A stretch of DNA of 64,000 nt. Source: Metaphire vulgaris (Eukaryota > Annelida > Clitellata > Crassiclitellata > Megascolecidae). Under the pieces are notes generated by a model. The model was not told where the DNA came from. It ran no database searches and worked only from the letters and a program-made list of their open reading frames with translations. Each line of letters begins with the position of its first letter. The first letter of the stretch is position 1. This document shows, in pieces, positions 1 to 17,872 of this stretch. The stretch is taken from assembly GCA_018105865.1 (NCBI GenBank), contig CM030867.1:10511758-10575757 (forward strand), written 5' to 3'. The translations under genes were made by a program, and so were the position numbers.

Positions 1-120
1 ACCAATCCATCCAACAAATATCTCTCTAACGAAGCTACAGGCATTGTCGTCTATGATGTGTAAAGTAAAGATACTTTGAGATCTCGTTTGAAACGACAGT
101 TCCTTCATTCTGTCTCGTAG

Positions 121-6059
<5,939 letters not shown>

Positions 6060-6095
6060 TTCGGTGATTCGTCGAAGTAAAGGCTTTCCAGTCGG

Positions 6096-6593
6096 CCGAG
6101 GGCGTACCTAGGGTTTCTGGCGCCCGTGGCAGGGCGGGGGATGGTCGCGGGGGCGGGGGTGAGAAAATTAAACTAGCAGGTTAACAGGATCTTTAATTAA
6201 CAAAGCGTGGAATATTACCTGGTGCAAGATTGGAACTACAGATTCACTTTACTTGCTTTAGCCTTTTACTGATGCGAACCGATCAGGGGCGTAGCCAGGA
6301 ATTTGATTTGGGAGGGTATAAATATTTTGGGTGGGTATAAATCTTAACTATAAACCACATAAACCACATACAACCACATGTAAATCACATAAAAACTTTA
6401 AGGTAGACTGATTTGGGGGGATATAGGGCCTATATACCGATATACCCCCGTCGCTACGCCCCTGGAACCGATTTACGATGTGCTCAAAGTCAGTTTGCTC
6501 AGTTTGCTCAGTTTCTATGCTGAGCAGAGAGCAAGATCACAGAGTTATTTTGGTATTTGCCCTATCTGCGCCATAATACCCTAGGTACGCCAC
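6096..6593. mobile_element. Inverted-repeat element interrupted by a younger MITE
   Basis: Left end GAGGGCGTACCTAGGG and right end CCCTAGGTACGCCACTC are inverted repeats about 500 bp apart; the element at 6284-6464 sits between them with its own target duplication. I found no clear target duplication for the outer element. Confidence 0.6.
6284..6464. mobile_element. hAT-type MITE, CAGGGGCGTAGC family, copy 2
   Basis: Starts CAGGGGCGTAGCCAGG, ends GTCGCTACGCCCCTG. Perfect 8-bp target duplication gaaccgat at 6276-6283 and 6465-6472. Opposite orientation to copy 1; the core has only tatataccgatataccccc, without the long TA run. Confidence 0.92.
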
Positions 6594-6838
6594 TCGGTTG
6601 TTACCTTGTTACTTACAGTATTTAGCCAACCGTAACCCTCCCTTCTTCAAAGTCTAATCTAGTCAGCTATTGTTTTAGATTATTTTATTTGCCATTGTTG
6701 TGTAACACGTGACGTGTGTTTGGTGTTGTGTTTGTCGTCGATCAATATCTGTTCGATCGCTAAAATCATTGTAAATGTTATTGTAAAGCGTGATATATTT
6801 ATTTCTACCGTGTAATGTATCATTGTTTTCGAGTGAGA

Positions 6839-7059
<221 letters not shown>

Positions 7060-7086
7060 GATTTCTGTTAACTCATTTATTTAGAA

Positions 7087-7273
7087 CAGTGTTTATTCTA
7101 GCCACCTTGACATTGGGGGGATTTTGAAATGTTTGGGGGGGACAGCGTCTGAGTCTCTACGCTTTGTGTGGGGGAGGGGAATTTCCATTCCCCAGCCAAC
7201 ATACAAAAAATTTGGGGAGATTTTGAAAGTGGGGGGGGGGGAATCCCCTAGAGAAGGCCTAGAATAGACACTG
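7087..7273. mobile_element. hAT-type MITE, CAGTGTTTATTCTAG family, copy 1
   Basis: Termini CAGTGTTTATTCTAGCC and GGCCTAGAATAGACACTG. Perfect 8-bp target duplication atttagaa at 7079-7086 and 7274-7281. G-rich interior (attttgaaatgtttggggg). Confidence 0.92.
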
Positions 7274-7365
7274 ATTTAGAACATTCATTTTGTGCAGAAA
7301 GTCTTAAGAGTTTAGGGCCTAGCCCGCCAATTTCGTCATTCCACGATCCATTTTTTTGCCACAAC

Positions 7366-7528
7366 CAGGGATTTTTCTAGGATTGTGAATTTGGGGGAAG
7401 GTGTCGACCTCAAATTGGGGGGAGGGGCCCGGAGCTAATTAGTATGCATTTTGTATGCATACCGTTGTCACATTTCCAAATTTTGGGGTGTCGACCTCAA
7501 ATGGGGTTAGGGGTGTAAAATATCCCTG
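7366..7528. mobile_element. hAT-type MITE, CAGGGATTTTTC family
   Basis: Ends CAGGGATTTTTCTAGG and AAAATATCCCTG. Perfect 8-bp target duplication gccacaac at 7358-7365 and 7529-7536. The interior repeats gtgtcgacctcaaat twice. Confidence 0.88.
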
Positions 7529-7604
7529 GCCACAACTGATCTAATCGGGCCTTTTATAACTTGCTCTTCTTTTAAGGAATCAGTCACGTAAGCCTATATA
7601 ATTA

Positions 7605-7990
7605 AGTGGCGTATACGATATTCTGGAATAGGGGGGCACGTCGACATTTTCGGGTGAAAAAGTCTCGGCAGCAGTGGCGGCTCCACCGGGGGGCCAGGGG
7701 GGGCCCGTGCCCCCTAATGAGAGCCCGGGCCCCCCAGTGGCCCCCCAATTGGGAGCCTATACTTAATGCTACATACATTAAACAACAAATGGTTGGCCCC
7801 CCATGATTAGAAGTTGCCACCCCAACGGCTCCCCCACTTGCCAAATCCTAGAGCCGCCACTGCTCGGCAGCCAAGAAAGGACGTCGTATCAGGCACTTTC
7901 AACATCACGCTACCATAACCTCCCCCCCATCCCCCCAACAACACAATTCTCAACGGTTTTGCGCAAATTTCACGGCCGGTCAAAACCCGA
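7605..7990. mobile_element. Older MITE copy split by a younger hAT-type MITE
   Basis: The flanks of the element at 7672-7862 read as one repeat of the type also seen at 640-765 and 59420-59616 (ggcgtatacgatattctgg on the left, ggttttgcgcaaatttcacg on the right). Confidence 0.55.
7672..7862. mobile_element. hAT-type MITE, CAGTGGCGGCTC family, copy 1
   Basis: Ends CAGTGGCGGCTCCACCGG and CTAGAGCCGCCACTG. Perfect 8-bp target duplication ctcggcag at 7664-7671 and 7863-7870. Interior shares ttaatgctacatacattaaa with the inverted copy at 9935-10106. Confidence 0.94.
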
Positions 7991-8071
7991 ATAGGACTAT
8001 ACGCCAGTGTAAATAACAATCGAGTCGATGATTGCCTACTGAATAGCTTCAGGCCTGTCTACTAGCCTATA

Positions 8072-8121
8072 CAGTGGCGTAACCACATTTACATTACATG
8101 TTGACTCTAGTTACGCCACTG
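8072..8121. mobile_element. 50-bp miniature CAGTGGCGTAAC element
   Basis: Only 50 bp between CAGTGGCGTAAC and CTAGTTACGCCACTG; ends match the 11645-11916 family. The right-end sequence catgttgactctagttacg recurs alone at about 9821. Flanks share only ctata. Confidence 0.7.
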
Positions 8122-8350
8122 CTACTATACATCACATGATCAAAGTTTGCGAGCGGTTTTTCCATTCTTTTAAATGTCTTGTATTTTGGATTCCATCCGA
8201 TAGAGTGCGTCATTGCCTTTCAGGCCTAATTGAAGTTTTACGCTATTTCAATCTGACAATCTACTTTGACAGCTCACCAAAAATGGAATACCGATCATAA
8301 AGCTTGGTTTCATAAAGCTTGTTCAACAACAGCTATGTTTTTATTCTAGG

Positions 8351-8505
8351 CAGTGTTTATTCTAGGCATTCTCTGGGGGAATTCCCCTCTCCCGTTTGAA
8401 ATCCCCCGAAATTTGTTTTGACATTTTGGCAAGTAGTATGACCTCCCCAATGTTTCTGCCCCCAAAAAAATTACCCCAATGTCTAGGTGGCCAGAATATA
8501 CACTG
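8351..8505. mobile_element. hAT-type MITE, CAGTGTTTATTCTAG family, copy 2
   Basis: Left CAGTGTTTATTCTAGGC, preceded by a second partial tttattctaggcag. Right end ccagaatatacactg is diverged. Interior carries cattttggcaagtagtatga, shared with the copy at 63177-63353. Confidence 0.75.
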
Positions 8506-8696
8506 GCTATGCTGCTTATTTCGCCAAATTTAGGATGTTTTTGTCTCGATAGCCTGCTGTTTTGGATCGATTTACAATCATACAGACGTTTCTTGCCGAA
8601 ATTGATGCCCTGCATTTCCAGTGCTCTATCTAATTGTTGCGCAGAACAATTACGTCCACGCGTGCTACAAAAAAGTCGGCTTTGAAGTTATTGAGT

Positions 8697-9870
8697 GACA
8701 TTAGCGTCGCTGCGGGGGGGGATTTGCGGAGCAACTGCAATTGCGGAGCAACTGCCTCCCCCTCCAACTTGCCCCAGACCACCTACCGGATTCGCGCAAA
8801 TCCGGTGAGAAATTTGTCTGTGGAGGGGTGAGGGGTGGGTAAGGAGTCAATATAGGCTATTCTGTTTCAATTTTATACTAGAGCGTTCGAAATGCCACGA
8901 AAAATAGTGAGCTATGTCAAACGACACTATACAAAGTCTTCCAGAAAACAATTCTCTGTCAAATGGTTACAAAGTCGATCGAGAGATAAGAGGGGTCTTA
9001 AGATAGCTAGTTTCTTGTATCACAGGTTTTACAGACCACGAAAATATTATAAAAATTATACTGTTTGACATTGGCCTGCAGAATGACTAGGCCCTATTGC
9101 TACAGAAAGCTATGGATATGAAAAATTCAGAGGAGTGAAGAAACGAATTATATCCACATTTTCTTGTGTCCCCATCAACATTGCATCAAACCGTACTAGA
9201 ACAATCAGTATATTCTGTCTCAAATTTATTCTAGAACTTTCGAAATGCCGTGTAAATGGTCAAATGTCTACAAAGTCGATCGAGAGATAAGAGGGGTTTT
9301 ATAATTAATTCGCTCTGTGAGAGAAGCCTATTGAAGGCCTGTTGAATAGAAGGTATTTGGACCCTAGATATGTAAAAATCTAATCGGTTTAAAGAAATTC
9401 TCCGACAAAATCCACATTATCCTCTTGTTCCTTCTTCATTACTTTAAACTTTGCAAAAATAATCAATAATATCATTATCAATTTCGATCTACAGGGTTCG
9501 AAATAGAGCACACCTAGCCATTCCATACTACACACTAACGCCATTGACTGTACGAGAACGAGGGACATCAACTGAATGAAAGACCTGGCGAATGTCTTGG
9601 GGAATGGCTAGTAGGGTGATCGAGGGAAGAGTCGCATATTAAGATATCTGGTTCATTATACAACAGGTCTTATAGACATCAAAAACAAGTTGTTATAATT
9701 AATTCGCTCTATGAGAGAAGCCAATTGAAGACCTGTTGAATAGAGGGCGCATATAGGACCTGCCTTCACACATTGACTTTTAAAATAATCGTTGAGCTGT
9801 TCAGCTGCCAGGGTTCCAATCATGTTGACTCTAGTTACGCCATTTATTTGTAGTTTCACAATAATTGTCC
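8697..9870. repeat. Composite repeat block, inverted relative to 56.5-58.2 kb
   Basis: 8697-8840 is a one-ended relative of the element at 11017-11219. 8860-9060 is the reverse complement of about 57925-58130, and 9340-9575 of about 56890-57140 and 57495-57735. attaattcgctctgtgagag appears twice (about 9305 and 9699). No intact gene. Confidence 0.7.
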
Positions 9871-9934
9871 TAGTGTGGTTTCAAAATTTGAACGGACAAG
9901 AAAAGCCGGAAACAGATCGAAGAGTGGATGGACA

Positions 9935-10106
9935 CAGTGGCGGCTCTAGGATTTGGCAAGTGGGGGGGGGGCGTTGGGGTGGCAACTACTAATCATGGGG
10001 GGCCAACCATTTGTTGTTTAATGTATGTAGCATTAAGTATAGGGTCCCAACTGGGAGGCCAGGCTCTCAATAGGGGGGCACGGGCCCCCCGGTGGAGCCG
10101 CCACTG
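9935..10106. mobile_element. hAT-type MITE, CAGTGGCGGCTC family, copy 2
   Basis: Ends CAGTGGCGGCTCTAGG and GGTGGAGCCGCCACTG. Perfect 8-bp target duplication gatggaca at 9927-9934 and 10107-10114. Inverted relative to copy 1. Confidence 0.94.
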
Positions 10107-10381
10107 GATGGACATCATTGGTCGCCGACGTAGCAATACATGCAATAGGCCTACATGGCACATGAAGGTGATGAATAGCCTACCATTAGAGAGAACTGAT
10201 GGTCTTTTTCGCCACTGTTATCAAAGGCAAATTTTACAGATTTTGGGAAGCTTTCCGACTTTTTTCTAGACCATCTAGTAGACTCTCGGACCGTTCGTCC
10301 GCAAGCTACCTGTAGGGCTGGACTTACCTATAAGAGTACAAGCACTATTACGTGCTTACGATCCCAAGAAGGAAGAACTTA

Positions 10382-10461
10382 TTAACCCCTTAACCGTGTA
10401 TTTAACTGTAACTCAATGTAAAATGGACGGATATATCCAGGATCCCCAGTTATGGGGTTAA
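10382..10461. mobile_element. 80-bp TTAACCCC palindromic element, copy 1
   Basis: Begins TTAACCCCTTAACCGTG and ends CCAGTTATGGGGTTAA, with core ctcaatgtaaaatggacgga and palindrome ggatatatcc. TTAA plus CCC termini resemble piggyBac-type ends. Confidence 0.85.
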
Positions 10462-10516
10462 TCAATCGCCTTTGTTCTGACCCTAGCATGACATAACGCA
10501 ATGATGAAGGGCAGGG

Positions 10517-10714
10517 CAGGGGCTTAGCGACGGGGGGAGGGGGGTATATCGGTATATATACCCCCCAAAATCAGTCTACCTTAAAGTTTTTATATGTGAT
10601 TTACATGTGGCTATATGTGGTTTATATGATTTATGTGGTTTATAGTTAAGATTTATACCGACCCTAAATATTTATAGCCTACCCTCCCAAATCAAATTCT
10701 TGGCTACGACCCTG
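10517..10714. mobile_element. hAT-type MITE, CAGGGGCGTAGC family, copy 3
   Basis: Left CAGGGGCTTAGCGACGGG, right TTGGCTACGACCCTG. Interior aaagtttttatatgtgattt as in copy 2. The flanks give only an imperfect duplication (gaagggca/gaagagcc, about 6 of 8). Confidence 0.8.
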
Positions 10715-11016
10715 GAAGAGCCCTTGAAGGGGAGAAGAAAATGTGATTTTATTCGAGTGTTTCGTTTGAAATTTTTTTTATGCTGACGAAGAGTATATTT
10801 TTGAAACAAATTAGGCCCTAGGGGAGCTGAAACAGTTTGACAGTTGTTGACAGAGTAGGGGCTCAAGAGAAGCTGACGTCAACAATTTCATTTTTTTACA
10901 AATGATAAAAAATAGAAAATTTCACGGTAAAGGCCATAGGCCTACTATTTATTACAACGGAAAAAACCTGACAAGCAGAAAAAAGGTCATCACCACCACA
11001 TTATGACACTTGATGG

Positions 11017-11219
11017 CATTAGCGTCGCCACGGGGGGGGGGCAAATGGGGCAACTGCCCCTCCTCCAACCTGCCCCAGACCACCTACCAGATTCGCGCAA
11101 ATCCGGTGAGAAAGATTTTCTGCGGAGGGGTGAGGGTGAGGGGGTGAGGGGTGGGCAAGGAATCTGACACGCTAGCCCCTTTTGCCCCCCCCAACCACAA
11201 ATTCCTGGCGACGCCACTG
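11017..11219. mobile_element. hAT-type MITE, CATTAGCGTCGCCACGG family
   Basis: Ends CATTAGCGTCGCCACGG and CCTGGCGACGCCACTG. Perfect 8-bp target duplication cttgatgg at 11009-11016 and 11220-11227. Half copies at about 8697 and 57418-57470. Confidence 0.88.
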
Positions 11220-11339
11220 CTTGATGGACAAAAAAGGGAAAAGGTCTCATCCCTGCAAAAATAATAACCTACATGGACCATAGGCGGATTTAGAGTTTAA
11301 TATTTGGGTAGGCTAGCATAGGGGTCTGGGAGGGGTCAA

Positions 11340-11600
11340 AAGGTTTTGACGTAATTAATGGGGGGGGGGGGTAAGTGAAAGTTAACAGTTGCTGACAAGG
11401 GGAGGGGTCAAAAATTGCCCAAAAAATTGTTGACATAATTAATGGACAGCCCCTTAGTGGGGGGGGGGGGGTCAAAAGTTTTTGACATAATCATAGAGGG
11501 GTCACGGAAAGTTGACAGTTGTTGACAAGGGGAGGGGTCAAAATTTTTCAAAAAATTGTTGACATACACTGTAGTCACATAATTAATGGACAGCCTCTAG
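11340..11600. mobile_element. Tandem half-copies of the GGGGCTGTCCAT family
   Basis: Two successive segments contain gacaaggggaggggtcaaa, aaaaaattgttgacat and taattaatggacagcc, matching (inverted) the full elements at 55809-56210 and 58637-59036. Broken copies. 11279-11339 repeats the cataggcggattta fragment seen at about 2929. Confidence 0.65.
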
Positions 11601-11644
11601 GTTAGGCCTATAGTGGGGGAGAGGAGAAATCTATTAGTGGATCC

Positions 11645-11916
11645 CAGTGGCGTAGCGTGACTTTTGGGGGCCCGGGGGCATCTTTACCATGGGGGCCCCG
11701 CCGCCCCAGAGTTTCGAGCTGACGAGCAAAAAAACGTTATCGCCTCCTTTTTCATCCTGACGAGCAAAAAAAGGTCGTCAGCACATCATTTCTAGGGTTA
11801 GGGTTAAGTTAGGGTTAACCCTAACCTAACCCTAGCTTAGACCCCTCTTCGGGCCCCCCGCCCGGGGCCCTAGGGGCTGTCAACAAAGTGCCCCCGCCCC
11901 CCTAGTTACGCCACTG
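11645..11916. mobile_element. hAT-type MITE, CAGTGGCGTAGC family, telomere-like core
   Basis: Ends CAGTGGCGTAGCGTGA and CTAGTTACGCCACTG. Perfect 8-bp target duplication gtggatcc at 11637-11644 and 11917-11924. The centre (about 11792-11836) is a palindrome of agggttagggtt and aaccctaacctaacccta. Confidence 0.92.
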
Positions 11917-11924
11917 GTGGATCC

Positions 11925-12457
11925 ATGCTTTTTAATCCAAGTTTGCGCCCATGCCAATCTGGGTACAATTTTGAGCAAGAGGCGGTGATCAGAAAAACAC
12001 TCCTGGGAGGTCTGACAGCTTCAACCATAAATTTTGAACCGCGCCAAAAACCAAAAATTTCGACAAATCGAAAATTTGCATGCTTTGTAGGTCAGTGCGC
12101 ATACGCGGTGACCTATAATACTACAATACTGAAACTGTGTCGGGTCGCTGGGGCAGTCTTGCGCCTAATAAGCGGTCTACACTCTACGGCAATGGCGGCT
12201 GTTTGGTTACCGTTGGCTGGCTGTGTAATTCACAGATTCACTGATATTTATCCTCTTATTTACTCTTATTTTTAAATAAAAAAAGATAAATCCTAAATAA
12301 GGATTACGCGGAAGCGTTCATCGATTTCGAGCAACGCGGACCGTTTGCGCCCGAGACGAAGGAAAAATTTTGTCGACGCTTTCGGAATTCCTCTGTCACG
12401 GTTATCGCTGAATCTCTTTCTGTCCCGTTGAGTTCGGCGCTTTTGAGGGCCGTGAAG
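11925..12457 (+). promoter_or_regulatory. Probable PHF12 promoter and 5' UTR region
   Basis: Unique, CpG-richer sequence just before the PHF12 start codon. Contains caatggcggctgtttgg near 12189, which fits the ATGGCGGC core of a YY1 site common near start sites of housekeeping genes. No TATA box seen. The transcription start is not defined. Confidence 0.4.
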
Positions 12458-12505
12458 ATGACCACCATCGAGTACGACCTCGACCTGACGGGAGGCTTCA
12501 TCGAG
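12458..12505 (+). CDS. PHF12: PHF12 exon 1 (start codon)
   Basis: Encodes [16 protein letters not shown]; donor cgag|gtaggg. This ATG is chosen because vertebrate Pf1 starts with a related YDLDTSGG stretch. Confidence 0.88.
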
Positions 12506-14234
12506 GTAGGGAAGCATCAGCGGCGAAATGCACGATTTCTATAGATTAAAGGAGTTTTTGTGGCCAGGTATTTCTCTCTGTTAGTGCCTTTTCTTCCCGG
12601 AGAAAATTTTGCGAAATTGTAGGAGTAGAATGCTGCGCGCTGACCTAAGGTCACGGTGCATGTACAGCGACCGGTTTCCATGATTTATCAGAGACCTTTT
12701 AAGATCGAATCAAATTAAGCTTTTCGGTATTTCGTTGCATTTTCTGGTGGTTCGCAAATTTTGACACTCATGCTTTCTGGCAAGTTATGTATGGGCTTAG
12801 TCTAAATAGGCTAAGAGAATAACCTTTGTACACTGAACAAGTTGCAAAGTAGAATTTTGGATTCTTGGCAGAAATTGTGACAAGTTATAATCATCTTTAT
12901 TTGTGACAAGCACAGCTTAAAAAAGTAGTACACAACCAGTAGTACACAACCAAGGAAAACACAAATCAACTGAACAAAACTAAATAATAATATAAAATAA
13001 TAATAAAATAAACCTAATAATAAACAAATAAACTAAGAACAAACTTTACACAGTACAGCCTCTGCCCTCAGACAAATTCTAGTAATGCACTGAGCAAAGT
13101 ACAGTGGCTTCTTCACATATCTATTAACAATCTATTATGTGCACTTGTGTAAGATTTATATATGTTGATATATAGGGATGGTGGGAGTTAGCTGATTGGT
13201 AACAACGCTGGACGATAGAGCAGAAGGTTGCGGGTTAAATTCCCACAGGAGCCCTAAGGTCGACTCAGCCTTGCTCGCTAGAGGGCAGTGGCAAAATGAG
13301 GAGCAGCGTTAAGCTGCGAGGTAAAATATGGGTCTTGGGAAAGTAATGGCAACCTACCTCAGATTAATGTCCTATACCACCCACATCGCTGATTGCCTAG
13401 ACCGGAGATAAGCGCCGGAACCCAACGCTCGGACACGAGTACGGGACCTACCTTTACCTTTTTTATATAAGACTTATAATATTAGATTTTCTCAACATTC
13501 TGCCTGTAATCTATTTTAGGAAATTAACCGTCTAGTTGCGCCGCCGCAGACGGAGAATCGGTTGAAAAGACACCGCGTAAAGGAGAGAATTCATTTTCGA
13601 CGCCCGGGAAAACTGCCCAACCATGACTGCTGTGACAGCTGCAAGGAGGGTGGAGATCTCCTGTGCTGTGATAAGTGTCCCGCAGCGTTTCATCTGCAGT
13701 GCCAGTGAGTTTCTTTTCTTGAACTCTGATGTCCCAGGCAAGGGTCTCTACTCATGGGCGTCCGCAGAAATTTTTCCAGAGGGGTGCAAAACAAGGTCTT
13801 GTGGCGAAAGAAACAAGCAATTTTACTTTTCCATGACTCCACAATTTTTCCAGGGAGGTGCAATTGCACCCCTTGCACCCCCCTCCGGACGCCCATGTCT
13901 CTACTGTATGACAGCAGGCAGAGTTGAATTTCTAGCTGGTTTTGGATCGCAGATGATATAATATTAAGAGTGGAAAAATTTCTCTAATTAAAGCGAGGAT
14001 ACACTTTTTAATCTGCCTCCTGGTATATAAAACGCTTTTATTACAAGAAACTCGCCTACCTCTTTTGGGTCCATCCATGTACTACGTAGGCACTGAAGGG
14101 GGTTGGATGTATGTGATTTTGCATATGTACTTTGTGCAAAAGGGGGGTTGAAAATATGTCTTTTTACATATGTACTATATGGATGAACCCTTTCAAAACT
14201 CTCAGTGCAAATAAATACTTGACCTTTTTGTGTG

Positions 14235-14302
<68 letters not shown>

Positions 14303-17300
14303 AAGCATTTATAGAGCGCAGGATTATGATTTAAATGGTGTTCCATCGGCTGATGCTTCTGTGCATTATGAAGTGCGCTATAGAAGTTTAGGTTTTTATT
14401 TTCTTAGAATGACATTATGTGGCTTTATCTAGAGTTGAAATGTAATGCAATAATGATGGATGAGTACCATTATATCTCAAATTTTAAGAATTTTTCCTGA
14501 TGGATAGAGGAAGTGAAAATCCTTTAATGCAGTTTATGAATTTTAAAAAATCAAGTAAAGTGACTGAATGAATGAATCATTTGAGGAAAATGAAATTTTA
14601 TCAATAATGTTTGAGTGGAAATTAGTATTATACCAATGAAGCACAGGTATGGAAATTAATGTTGTATTGATTTAATCTTTATTCTTGAATAATTAATGCA
14701 TGTAATGCAGTTCAAACGTTCCTTCACTTTCTGAAAATGTTCAGTGACCCACCGCTGGAAGAGGAAGATGTGCCACCTGGTGAATGGTTGTGCCACCGAT
14801 GTCGCATGAAACCGGCTCCTGAGGTCAATGTAAGTTTGTGTCTTCCCGGCAGTGTTTTATCCAGGCTCCAGGTATTTAAGGGGGAGGGGAATTGACTTGC
14901 CTGGAGAGGAATGAAATTTTTTAGCACAAGACATGGCAAATGTGAATGCAGAGCTCAGTGAGTGTGTCCTGTCACTACTGATTTTTTTTTTTTGGGGGGG
15001 GGAGGATTTAGAGTTTTTTGGAGTGGGATTTCTTCACTTCCCCCCTCCCCCTTAGCAGGCCTGGATAAAACACTGTTTCCTGGCTGTTCTTGTTTTCGAA
15101 GATGCCACTCGTGAGTTCTGAAAACAATGATTGCTGTACATGTGCAATGATTGCACATGTATACATTGTAGTGTGATGAAATGTAGCAGAGTGTAGCAAT
15201 GGTTACTGATTGTACAAAGGTCATTGTTTTCTATTGTAGACATTTAGAATGTTTTGTTTTCCACAACTTGTAATATCGATCCTATAAAAGTGTTGTTTTC
15301 TTTGGGGGTGGTATTCGACAGTCAGAACAGCATAAAGTGGACCAATGGAGGGAGATTCAGTAAGCAGTGACCATGAATTTCCCCCCTTACAAGTACATCA
15401 CTACAGTAGCACTTTGTTATAATGGACTCGGTTATAGCGTATACTTGGTTATAATATACTGCAATGTATGGTTCTGTGTGATGTTACCATAGTGGATGGT
15501 GTTGGATATAACATACCTCGGATATTACCTACCAAATTTTTCAGACCTGTTAAATACTTTATAACGAGGTTCTACCGTACTATCTTTTTAGAAACGTGAC
15601 ACTAACCTGTAACCTGTTTGTCATGTAAGTATGCTGTGAATAAATTCGATGATCTCCCAAACAGTACACGATGCAACTAAGGCATTTAACGTGTTGTGTG
15701 TTCGATGATTCCTCTTAGCAGGATGACGAGACCGCGTCCTCTTGCAGCTCAAAGAGTCGTCAGAGCGAGCCGTCGCACTCGGCGTCGACGAGCACGTTGC
15801 CGTCGAAGCGAGCGTGCTCCAACAAGCTCCTCCGCTGCCTGGATGGGGATTACTCCGACCTGGATTTTGCCGACATGACGGAAGACGACCGAAAGAATCC
15901 GCTGACGATGCTGGCGAAGGCGTCGAGAATCCTCAATCCCAGACAATTCGATTTACCGAGTGATGTTGCTTGTCCGTACAATTTTCCAGGTGTGGTAATA
16001 TGTGGCCGTTATGAACTCAATTGTGATGGAATACTGGCCATTGCTATGAGGTCCATGGATACACATGCAATTTCCTGTTAAAGAGTAGCATTGAATGAAT
16101 TCTTCAAGTTCATTAAAGCCCTTTACTTTAGTTTTAGTTTAATTTTAGATTTAGTTTTAGTTTTTGTGAGTTAATTAGTGATTAAAATAATGTTTTAATG
16201 ATTAATTTACTCTTTTTAATTTGCTGAAATTTGTTTGAAATTGATATTAATATTTTGTTATTGTTTGTGTCTTTTCGATTTATCATGTTGGCATTTGTTT
16301 CAGTAAGTTTAATGTCAGACACTATTTTTTTCATTCTGATATTCAATGAAGAATCACTAATGGATATGTTCCTTAGGCTCACCTGGCATTAGCTTAGAAA
16401 TTCTGTTTTTGTGTGACTTTTCATTTATCCAATTTGGCACTGAGAGAAGTCATTTTCAGAACTTAAACAGTGCATAACATCCATGAAACACTTGAATAGT
16501 TTAGACTTTTGTATCTTTTGGCCTGATCACCTTCAATGTGTTGATGCCAGGGTCTAGTAAATTCATTTCCACGAAAGGTCGTAGAGGCGGGCGAGAGACT
16601 TCGAGGCCGTCTTCGTCTAAGAGTGTGATTTCGAAGACAGATTCGGGACTGATACCTCTGCCAGCCAAACTTTGCTTCATCTGTACTCGGTAATATTTTC
16701 GCTTTCAGGAGGCATTTTTGCACATTTTGTTGGTTTAACCCTTAAATTACCAGAGCTGAGTATATTCGGTTGCGTTGCATATAGTTGCAAAGTATATGTA
16801 TGTTTAAGGGTTAATATGCCTGCTTATACTAATACAATACTCATCTATATGGATGTGAATCTTGGACCATGAAACCAGAATTGGAGAAAAACTGTTAAAA
16901 GCAACGGAAAATAATTGGCTATGAAGAATACTAAGAATTGGATACAAAGAACATATAACAAATGAAGAAGTTAGAGAGAGAACTCTGCAACCGAGCATCA
17001 TGGAAGTATTGAGAAAGAGAATATTGAAATGGACCGGACACGCACTAGGAATGGAAGAAATAAGAAACCCAAAACGAATCTTCAACTGCAAACCAGAGGT
17101 TAATGTAAATGTAAACTTCTGTTATGATTACTGTTTTGTGAATGGTCCATATGGGCCACTTCCTAGACCCCTGTGGGCCCTAAGTTGAATAGCCCTGCCC
17201 TAAATCCTCGTGCCAGCACCAACCAATATGTTGACGTTTTAAAACGTTGTCTGGCGCCTGCAGGGCGCGATTTGTAGGAGGGAAGGAGGGAATCTTCCCC

Positions 17301-17681
17301 CCACTGCCCAACTGCGTCCCCTCTACTGCTACATCCCCCAAGCTCGACATCCCCCCCCACTGCTCCAGGTCGCAAATTGCACCCTGTGCGCCAGAGCTCT
17401 AAAGGTTCATGATGTACTGACAAGTACCCATAATGGCAGCGAAGGAGTTAGGTGGAAGTCATCTGGACGAATTAGATTGTTTTTGTTTTAGAAGTTGCCG
17501 CGTTGCGCCGTTGTTGCAGTGCGACTACTGCCCCCTGGTGTTTCACCTGGATTGTCTCAATCCGCCGCTGACGGTGCTGCCATCTGGCCGCTGGATGTGC
17601 CCTAACCATGTCGAGCATACTTTGGTAAGAGGTCCATCCTATCATAAAGTGCATTGGCTCTGTGTCACATGTGATGCTGCT

Positions 17682-17736
<55 letters not shown>

Positions 17737-17791
17737 ATGATGATGATGATGATGATGATTATGATGATGATTGTGATGATGATTGTGATGG

Positions 17792-17872
<81 letters not shown>

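Noticed and set aside
13233..13243. Possible tRNA gene (B-box) at 13.2 kb and 39.38 kb
   Set aside because: No cloverleaf can be drawn, and the same 290-bp body follows in both copies; these are SINE heads.
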